A DNA stretch of 35,873 bases from Bacteroidota bacterium (GCA_029573495.1 JAKQEI010000126.1:1-35873); one strand, 5' to 3'. Shown: positions 7,210 to 15,829, counted from the stretch's first letter. Notes: generated by a model from the letters alone, not told the origin. Program-made: numbers and translations.

Positions 7210-10200
7210 GGGAGCTGCTCGCTTCTCGTATTGGTGGGGATGACCCCTCCGATGTTCAGAAGGATCTGGTCACGGTCATTGAAGGCCCCTGCGTACTTGA
7301 TCACACCATCGAGGTTGACATCGCGTACATCGTATCCCGTCGCCGTGTTCGTTGGCACCACACCGCCGATCGCCTGAAGGATCGGGTCCCTGTCATTGTC
7401 GGCTCCGGTATAGATCAGCATGCCATCACGTACCGTGTTCCCGGATACCAGCGCGAGCTTGCCGTTCGCCAGTGTCATGCGCGCACCACTGCCATGGGTC
7501 GGTTCCGAGGAAAGGGTGAAGTCCACCACTGCTTCGCTTGCCCCCAGGGCCTTCGCTGCGAATGTCATGGCCCCCAGATGGTTCCGATGTCTTACCGCCA
7601 CGAAGTACTCAGCCGCTGCGACATTGAACTGTATCCGTGGATAACCATCCACTCCCACCACGTCGCCGTCGCGTTGTAGTAATGCACTCTTGGTGGCTAC
7701 CACCAGGCCCGGGTTGGTCTTGTTACGTAGTTCGATCAGCACCCAATCCACGACCGCGTTCTTGCCCATGGTCGTGGAAGCGCTTGTCGGCAACGTCTCT
7801 CCCCCGCTCCCCACCAGATCGAAGCCCAACGCAGCATAGGGTTCCGCGGCAGGCAGCAACCCGTTCTGACGCAGGTCGTCCGCCATCATGGCCGTGGTCT
7901 CTTTCCAAGGACCCTGCAGGTTCATGCGCACACGAACACTGGGAAGACAATCCTGCCACCGTGCCAGCACGCTGCCCGGGACGATGGTCCGGGTCGAATT
8001 CGTCGGGGTTTGCCAGTACAGGCTCACATGATCATCTCCACTGCCTTCCTTGTGCAGGATCTCCACATAGTAATAGACACCTGCCTGCAACGCGATGGTG
8101 GCACTGGTCTGTTCCGGGTACTTCGTGAACTCCGTTGGGCCGGACCATCCTGGCACTTGGCAGATCAACCGCTTGTACTGTGGCTCTGCGTTAAGCCCGA
8201 GGTAGACCACGGTCTGGTCATCACCAGTGACCGTGAACGTGTAGTTGCCGCTCTGCGGAGGAATGATGTATCCACGGATACGCTGACCGTAGTTGTTGGC
8301 GATGTTGGCCGGAACCGTAAGGGAGGTCGGATAGCTCGTCGATGAGGGTGAGTTCGGATAGTTCGGGCTGCTCAACAGGTCGTTCACCGTGCCACCGCTC
8401 ACGCTGTTCCACACCTGACGAAGGACCGATCCCGACGCCCCCACACACTGTGGTGGGTCCAGGGAAAGGACGGTGATCACCCTAGTGGTCTGACCGGTGA
8501 GACCATCATCATCCGTGACGGTCAGGGTCACCTGGTAGGTACCCAGTTCGGTGAACAGCTTCGACACCACGGGCTCCTGGCTGAAGGTCCCATCGCCGAA
8601 GTCCCAGTGGTAGCCAACGATGGTGCCCGGGTCATAGCTGTCACTGCCATCGAGGTTCACCAACAAGGGGCCGATGCCCGCTGTCACATCAGCGTTGATC
8701 ACCGCCTGTGGGGCGATGGCGTAGCAGCGTGGTAGCAAGGTCCGCTCGTCCGATCCAGTGAGGCCGGCCGCGTCGGTCACATCCAGCCTCACTTTGTAGT
8801 AGAATGTCTCGTTGCCACAGCCTGCGCCGCTGATCACCGTGGACGTGTTCACGTTCGCGTCCACCGGTTCCGGATGGTTGTGTGTGTTGTGGTAAAGCGT
8901 GGTCCGCCAGGCATAGGACAGCTGAGCCGGGCCATGTTCCGCGTCCGTCACCGCCGCCTGGAGTTGGTAGGTCGTGTCCACGCCGAGCGGGTAGAAGGTC
9001 GGAACGGGAAGGCTCGTGATGTCGACCACGGGTGGGGTGTTGTTCACCGAGATCAGCAGGTTCTGGGTCGCCGTCTGTCCCGCGTTGTCCGTTACGGTGA
9101 GCACCACCGTGTAGCTCGTGGGAACACCAGCTGGCGCCGTGAAGACCTGTGTCGGGTTCATCTGGGTGCTCGTGCCGTTCCCGAAGTTCCATTGATAGGT
9201 GAGCGCGCCCCCTTCCGGATCGGAACTGCCACTGGCATCGAAGGTCACCGTCAAGGGACCCGGGCCGTATTGCACCGAACTGGTGCCGACCGCAACCGGT
9301 GGCAGGTTGATGGCGCCGTTGTAACAGATGCGTCGCACGGCGTTCGCGTCATACTTGATGTAGCTGACACAACCGTCCGGACCGGCACCCACCCAGGTGA
9401 TCGGCCCAAGGCCCGAAGCGAAGTCATGCACGCTCTGGAGCTGGCCCTGATCGTCATACTTGAACCGACGGATCCATCCGCTGGCATAATCGCCCACGAA
9501 GAGCGAGTTGTGGTACTCGATGGGCATACTGGGTGTAGCGATGAAAGCCCCAGCCAATGCCGCATTCCCACCGAAACGAGGACCAGGTACCGGAGATGTC
9601 GGTGAATCCAGGTCGAAGGAGTACGGCTGGCCCGCATTGAAGCCTGGTACACGCGACTGGTTGCCATGGAACCAATCCACCGCGGGGCGGGCATGCAGGA
9701 AAGTGGTGATGGTGGATGGCAGGTAGGACCCCGGTACACAAGGGCTCGGATGCGTGTTGATCACCTGCAGGGTCGCCTGCTTCAGGAGGTCGTTGAACCG
9801 CAGGTACGGCTGGGTGCAGTTCACCCCGTCGTAGTCCGGGTTGGGAACATCCGGGTTCATGGTGTTCGCGTTCATGTACGCATTGTTCGCCCAGATGCCT
9901 TCGAACAAGGGCCAGCCGAAGTTCAGACCACCTTCGTCGGATACGTTCAGTTCCTCCCATGCGTTCCACCCCACATCGCCGATGAAGAAGACACCCGGAT
10001 CGCCGGCGGCGGGGTCCGTGCTGCCCGTACCCGGCTTGTAGGTCATCCGGTAAGGGTTCCGAAGACCCAGCGCCCACACACGCGACTTCGGTGAGCGGGG
10101 CGCTGCCGCATCGTAGAACGGGTTGCTTGGGACACCGTTCCCCGTGTTCGGGTCGAGCCGGAGCATCTTCCCGTTGTAACTGTTCAACATCTGTGCACGG

Positions 10201-10907
10201 AACGCTCCGACGTTCTCGGCAGGTCGCATCAGACTATCGCTCAGCGCAACGGAGAAGTAGGTCTCCGACGCGCTCCCCACATCGGTGCTGCTGTAGCTGG
10301 CCGCATCCCCCACGGTCGCCATCAGGGTGCCGTCCCTGCCGAACGCCAGCGAACCCGTGCTATGAGACTCATGCATCAGTACGATGCCCGTCTTCCGTGT
10401 TTCACCAAGGAGAACGAAGCGTGAGGCCGGATCGACCGTGTTGTGGCTCGGGCCAGGGGCCGTGTACCGGGTGATCCGCATGATCGTGGCCGCGTAATAC
10501 TCGTTGGTGCTGGCGCTGTAATTGGCGGTGCCGAAGTTCATCAGGTGGTGCCTGTCCACCGTATACATCAAGTAGATACGCCCGTTGCTGAGGAAGTCCG
10601 GGTCAAGTGCGAAACCCAGACAACCATGATCACGCCAGTTCCCGACCTCTTCACTGATGTCCACCAAGGGTTGTGCGAGCCGGACACCGTTCTCGATGAT
10701 CCACACCTTACCCCCCTTCTCCCAGACGTACTGCCGTCCGTTCGCATCCCAGGTCACACCCACCGGCTGGTTGAAGGTGCCCCCGGCCAGGGTCGATTGA
10801 CTGAAGTTAGGTTGGAAGGTCTGGGCCTGGCCATCGATCATCCCCACAAGCAGGAGAACGAAGACTTGGGCGTACTTGAGGAGTCCGGGGATCTGAATGT
10901 TCTTCAT
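7206..10907 (-). CDS. Large secreted PQQ-dehydrogenase-like protein with PKD and PA14 domains
   Basis: A 1233-residue exported multidomain protein. The signal peptide covers about residues 1-28 (VLLLVGMIDGQAQ). Residues about 30-530 form a glucose/sorbosone-dehydrogenase propeller, with LMHESHSTGSLAFGRDGTL holding the likely catalytic histidine and LGLRNPYRM the Arg-Asn pair. A PKD domain follows (about 535-625, WNFGNGTSTQ), then an Ig-like segment (about 625-730). A second PKD domain (about 735-815, HWDFGDGTFSQ) and a PA14 carbohydrate-binding-like domain (about 822-980, GNYTFTVTGDDQTVVYLG) come next. The C-terminus (about 1159-1233) holds two copies of a motif around YTGADNDRDPIL and YAGAFNDRDQIL. 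Secreted sugar or polysaccharide-related oxidation is inferred. There is no standard T9SS tail; the repeated C-terminal module may replace it. Confidence 0.88.
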   Translation of the reverse strand: MKNIQIPGLLKYAQVFVLLLVGMIDGQAQTFQPNFSQSTLAGGTFNQPVGVTWDANGRQYVWEKGGKVWIIENGVRLAQPLVDISEEVGNWRDHGCLGFALDPDFLSNGRIYLMYTVDRHHLMNFGTANYSASTNEYYAATIMRITRYTAPGPSHNTVDPASRFVLLGETRKTGIVLMHESHSTGSLAFGRDGTLMATVGDAASYSSTDVGSASETYFSVALSDSLMRPAENVGAFRAQMLNSYNGKMLRLDPNTGNGVPSNPFYDAAAPRSPKSRVWALGLRNPYRMTYKPGTGSTDPAAGDPGVFFIGDVGWNAWEELNVSDEGGLNFGWPLFEGIWANNAYMNANTMNPDVPNPDYDGVNCTQPYLRFNDLLKQATLQVINTHPSPCVPGSYLPSTITTFLHARPAVDWFHGNQSRVPGFNAGQPYSFDLDSPTSPVPGPRFGGNAALAGAFIATPSMPIEYHNSLFVGDYASGWIRRFKYDDQGQLQSVHDFASGLGPITWVGAGPDGCVSYIKYDANAVRRICYNGAINLPPVAVGTSSVQYGPGPLTVTFDASGSSDPEGGALTYQWNFGNGTSTQMNPTQVFTAPAGVPTSYTVVLTVTDNAGQTATQNLLISVNNTPPVVDITSLPVPTFYPLGVDTTYQLQAAVTDAEHGPAQLSYAWRTTLYHNTHNHPEPVDANVNTSTVISGAGCGNETFYYKVRLDVTDAAGLTGSDERTLLPRCYAIAPQAVINADVTAGIGPLLVNLDGSDSYDPGTIVGYHWDFGDGTFSQEPVVSKLFTELGTYQVTLTVTDDDGLTGQTTRVITVLSLDPPQCVGASGSVLRQVWNSVSGGTVNDLLSSPNYPNSPSSTSYPTSLTVPANIANNYGQRIRGYIIPPQSGNYTFTVTGDDQTVVYLGLNAEPQYKRLICQVPGWSGPTEFTKYPEQTSATIALQAGVYYYVEILHKEGSGDDHVSLYWQTPTNSTRTIVPGSVLARWQDCLPSVRVRMNLQGPWKETTAMMADDLRQNGLLPAAEPYAALGFDLVGSGGETLPTSASTTMGKNAVVDWVLIELRNKTNPGLVVATKSALLQRDGDVVGVDGYPRIQFNVAAAEYFVAVRHRNHLGAMTFAAKALGASEAVVDFTLSSEPTHGSGARMTLANGKLALVSGNTVRDGMLIYTGADNDRDPILQAIGGVVPTNTATGYDVRDVNLDGVIKYAGAFNDRDQILLNIGGVIPTNTRSEQLP

Positions 10908-10954
10908 ATCGACAGAGACGCGTCATCCATCGACCAATGGATGATACAGCCCGC

Positions 10955-10984
10955 CAAACTAACTGATCACAGAGTTAAGGTCAA
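10955..10984 (-). promoter_or_regulatory. Promoter of the large dehydrogenase gene
   Basis: On the minus strand, TTG (10982-10984) is followed after 19 bp by TTAGTTTG (10955-10962), one mismatch from TAnnTTTG. The spacing fits the Bacteroidota -33/-7 architecture. It lies about 48 bp before the ATG, predicting a leader of roughly 40 nt. Confidence 0.5.
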
Positions 10985-11090
10985 GTGGTGTCGCCCGGCC
11001 CAGGCCGGCGCCATCGACGGACAGCAGGTGGGCCAACAAGGGCACACTGAACGTGGATCTTCCCTGACGATCAGCGAAGGGTCGCTTGGG

Positions 11091-11098
11091 TACTTTCG
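11091..11098 (+). promoter_or_regulatory. -7-like element for the TolB-like gene
   Basis: TACTTTCG, one mismatch from TAnnTTTG, 15 bp upstream of the ATG at 11114. Confidence 0.4.
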
Positions 11099-11113
11099 CG
11101 CCCCGAACAGCTG

Positions 11114-12217
11114 ATGAGAGCCCTCCTACTACTCCCGGTACTCGCCATGGCCTGTACCACACCACCCGCCACGACCGACCCGACCACCGCCAGTGGTGAT
11201 ACATTGGTGATGAATGACAGTCTGATCGCCTCTGGTGAGAAGCACTTCAAGCGCTTGAAGAAGCTCACCTTCGGGGGTGATAACGCCGAGGCTTATTGGA
11301 GCTTCGCCGGGGACCGGCTGATCTTCCAAGCGACCAACCCCGCGTGGGGAGAGAGCTGCGACCAGATCTACGTTTTCAACCCGTTCACCGACGACCTGAA
11401 GACCCAGGCCCCGAGGAAGATCAGCGTGAATGGCGGTCGTACCACCTGCAGCTACTTCCTGCCGGGGGACAGTCTCGTCCTCTTTGGCAGCACCCATGCG
11501 CATGACGCCGCCTGCCCGGCTCACCCTGAGCGTCGTAGTGATGGGAAGTACGTCTGGCCGATCTACCCGTCCTTCGACATCTTCGTGAGCGACCTGGACG
11601 GGAACATCCGCCAGCAACTCACGAAGACGGACGGTTATGATGCGGAAGCGACCGTTTCCCCCAAAGGAGATCGCATCGTGTTCACGAGCATGCGCGACGG
11701 TGACCTTGAACTCTACACCATGAACATCGATGGTAGTGAAGTGAAGCGGGTGACCAATTCACTGGGGTACGACGGTGGCGCCTTCTTCAGTCCGGACGGC
11801 ACCAAGTTGCTTTGGCGGGCCAGCCGGCCGAAGGATGAGGCACAGGCGGTGGAATACCGTCAGTTGCTGAAGGAAGGACTCGTCATGCCGACCAACATGG
11901 AACTCTACGTGGCCAATGCGGATGGCAGCGACGCACGCAAGGTGACCGATCTCGGGCAGGCGAATTGGGCACCCTTCTGGCACCCGAGCGGTGAGAAGAT
12001 CATCTTCGCCAGCAATCACACGGCCGAGCGTGGGTTTCCGTTCACGCTGTACCTGATCAACATCGACGGTACGGGCCTGGAGCAAGTGAGCTTCAGCGAC
12101 CAGTTCGATGCATTCCCCGTCTTCAGCCCGGATGGGCGCCATCTCGTGTTCAGCAGCAACCGGGCCAATGGTGGCACCCGGGAGACGAACCTTTTCCTGG
12201 CCGAGTGGCAGGATTGA
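11114..12217 (+). CDS. TolB-like PD40 beta-propeller lipoprotein
   Basis: A 367-residue exported protein. The N-terminus MRALLLLPVLAMAC followed by a Thr/Pro-rich linker looks like a lipoprotein signal with Cys14 as the lipidated residue, although Met at -2 is not ideal for a lipobox. The rest consists of WD40-like PD40 (TolB) blades: DGYDAEATVSPKGDRIVFTS, GYDGGAFFSPDGTKLLW, NWAPFWHPSGEKIIFASN and FDAFPVFSPDGRHLVFSSN. Each blade has the SPDG turn typical of TolB and DPP-IV propellers. There is no peptidase domain, so it is more likely a binding or scaffold protein at the outer membrane than an enzyme. The next + strand gene starts 57 bp downstream and may share its transcript. Confidence 0.85.
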   Translation: MRALLLLPVLAMACTTPPATTDPTTASGDTLVMNDSLIASGEKHFKRLKKLTFGGDNAEAYWSFAGDRLIFQATNPAWGESCDQIYVFNPFTDDLKTQAPRKISVNGGRTTCSYFLPGDSLVLFGSTHAHDAACPAHPERRSDGKYVWPIYPSFDIFVSDLDGNIRQQLTKTDGYDAEATVSPKGDRIVFTSMRDGDLELYTMNIDGSEVKRVTNSLGYDGGAFFSPDGTKLLWRASRPKDEAQAVEYRQLLKEGLVMPTNMELYVANADGSDARKVTDLGQANWAPFWHPSGEKIIFASNHTAERGFPFTLYLINIDGTGLEQVSFSDQFDAFPVFSPDGRHLVFSSNRANGGTRETNLFLAEWQD

Positions 12218-12274
12218 ACCATGGAGTCCGTGCGGGTGCGATCTTCGCGTCCTTCGTGTTGACATGCCGGCACC

Positions 12275-12592
12275 ATGGATGAACAGGGTCCAGGACCACA
12301 CGGTTGGCTTCAACGCCTGGGTGCTCGCTGGGGAGTGGGACCTTGGCGGGTGGTCGTCATCCTTCTCGTCTTCGCATGCACCGGTACCACGGTTCTACTG
12401 CTGAAGCGTCCGGTGGTGGCCTATTTCGCCGGTGATGGAGAACAACCCATGCTCTTCACCGCACTGTACTACCTGCTCATCCTGCCGGTCTATAACCTGT
12501 TCCTCCTCATTTATGGAGCGGTTTTCGGACAGTTCCGCTTCTTCTGGGCCTTCGAGAAGCGCTTCTTCGGTCGTCTCTTAGGCCGGAAGTGA
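12275..12592 (+). CDS. Small membrane protein, DUF6787-like
   Basis: A 105-residue inner-membrane protein with two predicted membrane helices (about residues 24-43 and 63-85). It has a conserved C-terminal signature, FGQFRFFWAFEKRFF, with a basic end. I recognise this layout from a small Bacteroidota family that I believe is catalogued as DUF6787. No function is known to me. Its last 86 bp overlap, on the opposite strand, the 3' end of the vsr gene. The conserved C-terminal motif lies in the overlap, so this reading is probably the constrained one. Confidence 0.75.
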   Translation: MDEQGPGPHGWLQRLGARWGVGPWRVVVILLVFACTGTTVLLLKRPVVAYFAGDGEQPMLFTALYYLLILPVYNLFLLIYGAVFGQFRFFWAFEKRFFGRLLGRK

Positions 12593-13025
12593 CAAGGTCC
12601 AGCCCGGCGATCGTCCTTGCCATGGCTCGTTCAGGTGACCGGTGCAAGCGGCATTCCCACACGACGAACACCTTCCATCCAGCCTTCCGAAGGGCGTGCG
12701 ATTTACGTGCATCACGTGCTTGATTGGCAGTGATCTTCTGTTGCCAGAACAAGGTGTTGCTCTTCGGTGTGCGTGGCTTGCAATACGGGCAGCCATGCCA
12801 GAAACAGCCGTGCACGAACAGCGCCACGCGACGACCCACGAAGGCGATGTCCGGACGACCAGGGCACTTGGCGTAATGAAGTCGGTACCCGGTATACCCG
12901 GCACGTCGCAATTCAGCACGGGCCAGTAGTTCCGGTCCGGTGTCCTTGGCACGGATGCGGCTCATTACCGCGCTCACCCGCGGGTCACGGGGAATGGGCG
13001 CCCGTCCATCGCGCAGATAGGCCAT
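12507..13025 (-). CDS. vsr: Very short patch repair (Vsr) endonuclease
   Basis: Nicks DNA 5' of the T in T:G mismatches produced by deamination of 5-methylcytosine, starting very-short-patch repair. The N-terminal family signature VMSRIRAKDTGPEL is present. PGRPDIAF carries the catalytic aspartate Asp59, FVHGCFWHGC (70-79) carries the histidines and zinc ligands, and VVWEC supplies Cys125, the probable fourth ligand. At 172 residues it is longer than usual. The extra part is a basic tail after about residue 145, which lies antisense to the 3' end of the DUF6787-like gene. No cytosine methyltransferase gene is adjacent, although Vsr is normally paired with one. Confidence 0.92.
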   Translation of the reverse strand: MAYLRDGRAPIPRDPRVSAVMSRIRAKDTGPELLARAELRRAGYTGYRLHYAKCPGRPDIAFVGRRVALFVHGCFWHGCPYCKPRTPKSNTLFWQQKITANQARDARKSHALRKAGWKVFVVWECRLHRSPERAMARTIAGLDLVTSGLRDDRRSASRRPRRSGTVRKPLHK

Positions 13026-13029
13026 GACG

Positions 13030-13037
13030 GCAAGGTA
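13030..13037 (-). promoter_or_regulatory. -7-like element abutting the vsr start
   Basis: On the minus strand this reads TACCTTGC, similar to TAnnTTTG with a T missing. The TTG ends 5 bp before the ATG, so a virtually leaderless mRNA is predicted. Confidence 0.3.
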
Positions 13038-13061
13038 ACCCCGTCAGCCGGGAGGTGACCA

Positions 13062-14267
13062 TCAATCCAGCTTGCTGCGCGGATCACTGTGTGCGAGCTG
13101 CTCGGCCTGGACCCCGCGTTGGTATACCTCCTGTGAGCAGGTGAGGCCGTTCTTGAAGAAGTACTGCCCTCCCCACTTGTGGGTCACTTTGCGATACTCG
13201 TCCACCACCACACCGGTCCTCACGGTGACCACTGTGGTCACACGGTTCGGTTCCACGAATGTCTGCTGATCCATTTCAACCACGGCGACCTCCTCGGGCT
13301 CATCAGGGCGCTCCTCCGCATTGCTGTTCGTGAACGCACGTACTATCCGGGAAGCCTCCTCCTGCACCACCGGGGAGATCGACCGACGGTCATCCTGACC
13401 GGTACGTGCCTGGCTGGTGACCGCGGTGGGTTCGACCGATGGCCGCACGACCTTACGCTCGTTCACTGGAGCCGGTGGAACCGGTCGTTCCGCCTTCACT
13501 TCCGATGCGGGCTTCTCCCCCACCTTCTGCACCCGTGTGGTCTCCTCGGCTTTCGCCTTGGCCTTCACTTGTGCTGCCCGGTCCGCCGCCTCTGCTTCGG
13601 TCTTCGCTCTGGCTTCGGCCTGCTTCTCCGCTTCCGCAGCGGCCTTCGCCTTTTCCTCTGCCTGTTTCTGCGCCACAGCCTCTTGTCTGGCTTTCGCGGC
13701 GGCCTGCTTCTCCGCCTCCGCTTCAGCCTTGGCCTTCGCCTTCGCGTTCACCTCCTCGTCCTTCTGCTTCTGCTCCACCTTGGTCAGCACCTCCTGCAGC
13801 TGCGACTGGATCGACTTCGTGTAGTCCGTGTCATAGTCGAAGTCACCGGTCTTGTCATCATAGCGGATCATTCCCACGGGTTGGTTGAAGACCACGATGT
13901 TGATGTCGTCGTACTGCTTGAACAGGGAAACAGCGAAGTCGAAGGGCGTGAAACCAGCGGCCGCTGCTTCCGCAGGTGCGTGGGTGTTGAAGGAGATCTT
14001 CTTCGCGACATAACCATCCTTCTCGAAGGAGAGGATGTAGTTGTGCCCGATCTCGAGATCGAGGGAGAACTTGTTCAGTCCGTCGGTGAGGGTACGCTCC
14101 TTCACACCGTCCTTCATGACCACCGCCCGGGTCCCGGACAGGTCCCCAGCCTCGATCTTCAAACGACCGTTCACGGTGAAACGGCCCTGCGCCCAAGTGA
14201 ACGCGGGTAGGATGACGATGGCCAGTAGGAGAAGGTGGCGCCAGGTATGCCCGGACGTATCGTGCAT
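13062..14267 (-). CDS. Exported Ala/Lys/Glu-rich protein, small paralogue of the 1398-aa repeat protein
   Basis: A 401-residue exported protein of unknown function. The signal peptide ends near FTWAQG (residue 28). Residues about 28-140 form a beta-domain of carboxypeptidase-regulatory-like type, with NYILSFEKDGYVAKKISFNT and then FNQPVGMIRYDDKTGDFDYD. Residues about 145-255 are a highly charged Ala/Lys/Glu/Gln coiled coil. A disordered Pro/Glu/Thr-rich linker follows. The C-terminal module has VVVDEYRKVTHKWGGQYFFK, then NGLT. Both end modules match those of the 27807-32003 protein, while the middle differs. It is transcribed divergently, 57 bp away, from a three-gene operon of small exported proteins. 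An envelope-structural role is inferred. Confidence 0.75.
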   Translation of the reverse strand: MHDTSGHTWRHLLLLAIVILPAFTWAQGRFTVNGRLKIEAGDLSGTRAVVMKDGVKERTLTDGLNKFSLDLEIGHNYILSFEKDGYVAKKISFNTHAPAEAAAAGFTPFDFAVSLFKQYDDINIVVFNQPVGMIRYDDKTGDFDYDTDYTKSIQSQLQEVLTKVEQKQKDEEVNAKAKAKAEAEAEKQAAAKARQEAVAQKQAEEKAKAAAEAEKQAEARAKTEAEAADRAAQVKAKAKAEETTRVQKVGEKPASEVKAERPVPPAPVNERKVVRPSVEPTAVTSQARTGQDDRRSISPVVQEEASRIVRAFTNSNAEERPDEPEEVAVVEMDQQTFVEPNRVTTVVTVRTGVVVDEYRKVTHKWGGQYFFKNGLTCSQEVYQRGVQAEQLAHSDPRSKLD

Positions 14268-14273
14268 GGTCCG

Positions 14274-14304
14274 TTGGGAACTTGTTCCGCCCGGTGTACG
14301 TTGG
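14274..14304 (+). promoter_or_regulatory. Promoter of the three-gene exported-protein operon
   Basis: TTG (14274-14276), 20 bp, then TACGTTGG (14297-14304), one mismatch from TAnnTTTG. It lies 20 bp before the ATG at 14325, in the short divergent gap. Confidence 0.45.
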
Positions 14305-14324
14305 AAAGCCCTCGATTGTTACCC

Positions 14325-14792
14325 ATGCTCAGGACCGGCCTGCTTCTAACTTCCCTTGCCCTGTTCGGCGGCATCACTTGCGCCCAAGCACCCGTGCTGG
14401 ATGCTTTGAATGAACGGTTCGCACCGGTGGTGACCTTTCGAACAGACAGGCAGCAACACTTGGTCATTGATATCCATGATCAGGGTGAACGGATCCGACA
14501 GGATGTGGTGGACCCGTTGGACCTGGATCCGGGATCCATCACCTACTCACAGGAAGAGGATGGTGTGGTGCTGAAATGCCGGGAAGAGCGGGTGCAATGC
14601 ATCTCCAAGGAGATCTTCAAACTGGACGTTGTCCGTCTGACCAGCCGGGTCACCATCCCGAAGCCGGCTGATGATCCCGATGGCGCCACCTCCATGGAAC
14701 TCCTTCGCGCATGGGTGGAGACGACCCAGAAGGCCGGTGATCAGGCCTTGAGCGGAACCCCCTCGAAGCCCTTACGTAAGAACGGCCGATGA
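14325..14792 (+). CDS. Exported protein of unknown function (operon gene 1)
   Basis: A 155-residue protein whose function I do not recognise. ATG 14325 is chosen because a signal peptide starts there (LLLTSLALFGGITCAQA); the longer upstream frame lacks one and crosses the promoter. The mature part is predicted soluble with beta strands (APVVTFRTDRQQHLVIDIHD), two cysteines (Cys85 and Cys92) that could pair, and a polar C-terminal tail. It overlaps the next gene by ATGA at 14789-14792, so the two are translationally coupled. Confidence 0.7.
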   Translation: MLRTGLLLTSLALFGGITCAQAPVLDALNERFAPVVTFRTDRQQHLVIDIHDQGERIRQDVVDPLDLDPGSITYSQEEDGVVLKCREERVQCISKEIFKLDVVRLTSRVTIPKPADDPDGATSMELLRAWVETTQKAGDQALSGTPSKPLRKNGR

Positions 14793-15322
14793 GAACTGTC
14801 GCCCTTTCCCTCCTTGTGTTCATCCTAAGCACCACAGGTACGGCCCAATACCTGACCGAGAACACGAACCCGAACGAGGTCACGACCTGGTACGAGGAAG
14901 GTGAACGCGCGTACCGGGCCGGGGATCATGCCATGGCGGTCGTGTGGTACACCCGCGTGATCGACAGGGATCCCGGGCATCTCAATGCGCACTTGCAACG
15001 CGGCTTCTGCCACAGTCTGATGAAGGACCATGTGAAGGCCGTCGCCGACTTCAGTGCGGTGATCGCTTCCAAAGATGACCACATCTGGGCATACACGAGC
15101 CGGGGCAGCTCCTACAGCAAGCTGGGCGAACACGATCTGGCCATCGCCGACTTCAACAAGGTGCTCACCCTTGACCCGAAGAACGAGGAGGCATACAACA
15201 ACCGCGGTTGGGCCCGAAAGGCCACAGGCGATCAGGCCGGTGCCTGCAAGGACTGGAACACCAGCAAGCGGATGGGCAACGCGGAAGCCAAGATCATCCT
15301 GACGAACAATCGTTGCAAATGA
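14789..15322 (+). CDS. Exported TPR protein (operon gene 2)
   Basis: A 177-residue periplasmic protein with about four tetratricopeptide repeats. The signal peptide is residues 1-19 (ending STTGTAQ). The repeats are visible as WYEEGERAYRAGDHAMAVVW, HLQRGFCHSLMKDHVKAVAD, YTSRGSSYSKLGEHDLAIAD and YNNRGWARKATGDQAGACKD, each with the Gly/Ala/Pro TPR pattern and the usual 34-residue step. TPRs usually mediate protein-protein contacts. The gene is coupled to both neighbours by ATGA overlaps (14789-14792 and 15319-15322). A shared assembly of the three products is inferred. Confidence 0.88.
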   Translation: MRTVALSLLVFILSTTGTAQYLTENTNPNEVTTWYEEGERAYRAGDHAMAVVWYTRVIDRDPGHLNAHLQRGFCHSLMKDHVKAVADFSAVIASKDDHIWAYTSRGSSYSKLGEHDLAIADFNKVLTLDPKNEEAYNNRGWARKATGDQAGACKDWNTSKRMGNAEAKIILTNNRCK

Positions 15323-15729
15323 ACGTGAAGAAGACCATCGTATTGATCGTACTCCTGCTCGTAGCGTTCTGGGCCGGTGCCCAGGACCAGAGCTACGCCG
15401 ACTGCCTCACCAAGACGGCCAGTCGTTGGGGTGCCCCTTGCGAGCCTTGCGAGTACTACAAGGAGACCTACAAACGCGATTTCAGCGGAACCTACCAGAT
15501 CGACCTGCAGAACGCCTGCTCGGACATGATCGAGGTGAAGGTGGCCATGCAGGAGGAGAACGGGACCTGGCGGACCTTTCCCATCAAAGCGCTGGGCGCA
15601 CGGGAGAGCATGACCGCATTCGCGTGCAAGGGCACGGGCAAATACATGTATTGGGTGCGCCGGGTGAACGATACGGAGATCCTGCTACCCAGTGATCAGG
15701 AGATCCTGACCGAGTACCGATCGCGCTGA
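15319..15729 (+). CDS. Exported cysteine-containing protein (operon gene 3)
   Basis: A 136-residue protein of unknown function. ATG 15319 overlaps the previous stop (ATGA) and starts a signal peptide (KKTIVLIVLLLVAFWAGAQ). Five cysteines remain in the mature part: 29, 41, 44, 67 and 103. Cys41 and Cys44 form a CxxC in GAPCEPCEYY. The rest looks like a beta-sandwich, for example MIEVKVAMQEENGTWRTFP and GTGKYMYWVRRVND. There is no thioredoxin fold around the CxxC, so structural disulfides or metal binding are more likely than redox catalysis. Coupling to the TPR gene suggests the products act together. Confidence 0.7.
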   Translation: MNVKKTIVLIVLLLVAFWAGAQDQSYADCLTKTASRWGAPCEPCEYYKETYKRDFSGTYQIDLQNACSDMIEVKVAMQEENGTWRTFPIKALGARESMTAFACKGTGKYMYWVRRVNDTEILLPSDQEILTEYRSR

Positions 15730-15821
15730 ACAGCATACGGTCGGGCACGCCGGCTCCGTTTTCAACACTCGTTGTTGATCCTTGACCGGCTCCACGAGCT
15801 GGAACGACCTGCGGTCATGGC

Positions 15822-15829
15822 CACCTTTG
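15822..15829 (+). promoter_or_regulatory. -7-like element for the SiaC-like gene
   Basis: CACCTTTG, one mismatch from TAnnTTTG, 17 bp before ATG 15847. It argues for the start at 15847 over the one at 15817. Confidence 0.4.

Noticed and set aside
13179..14210. 343-codon plus-strand frame, rich in Leu, Arg and His
   Set aside because: Antisense to the Ala/Lys/Glu-rich coil gene; the low-complexity codons there create the long open frame.
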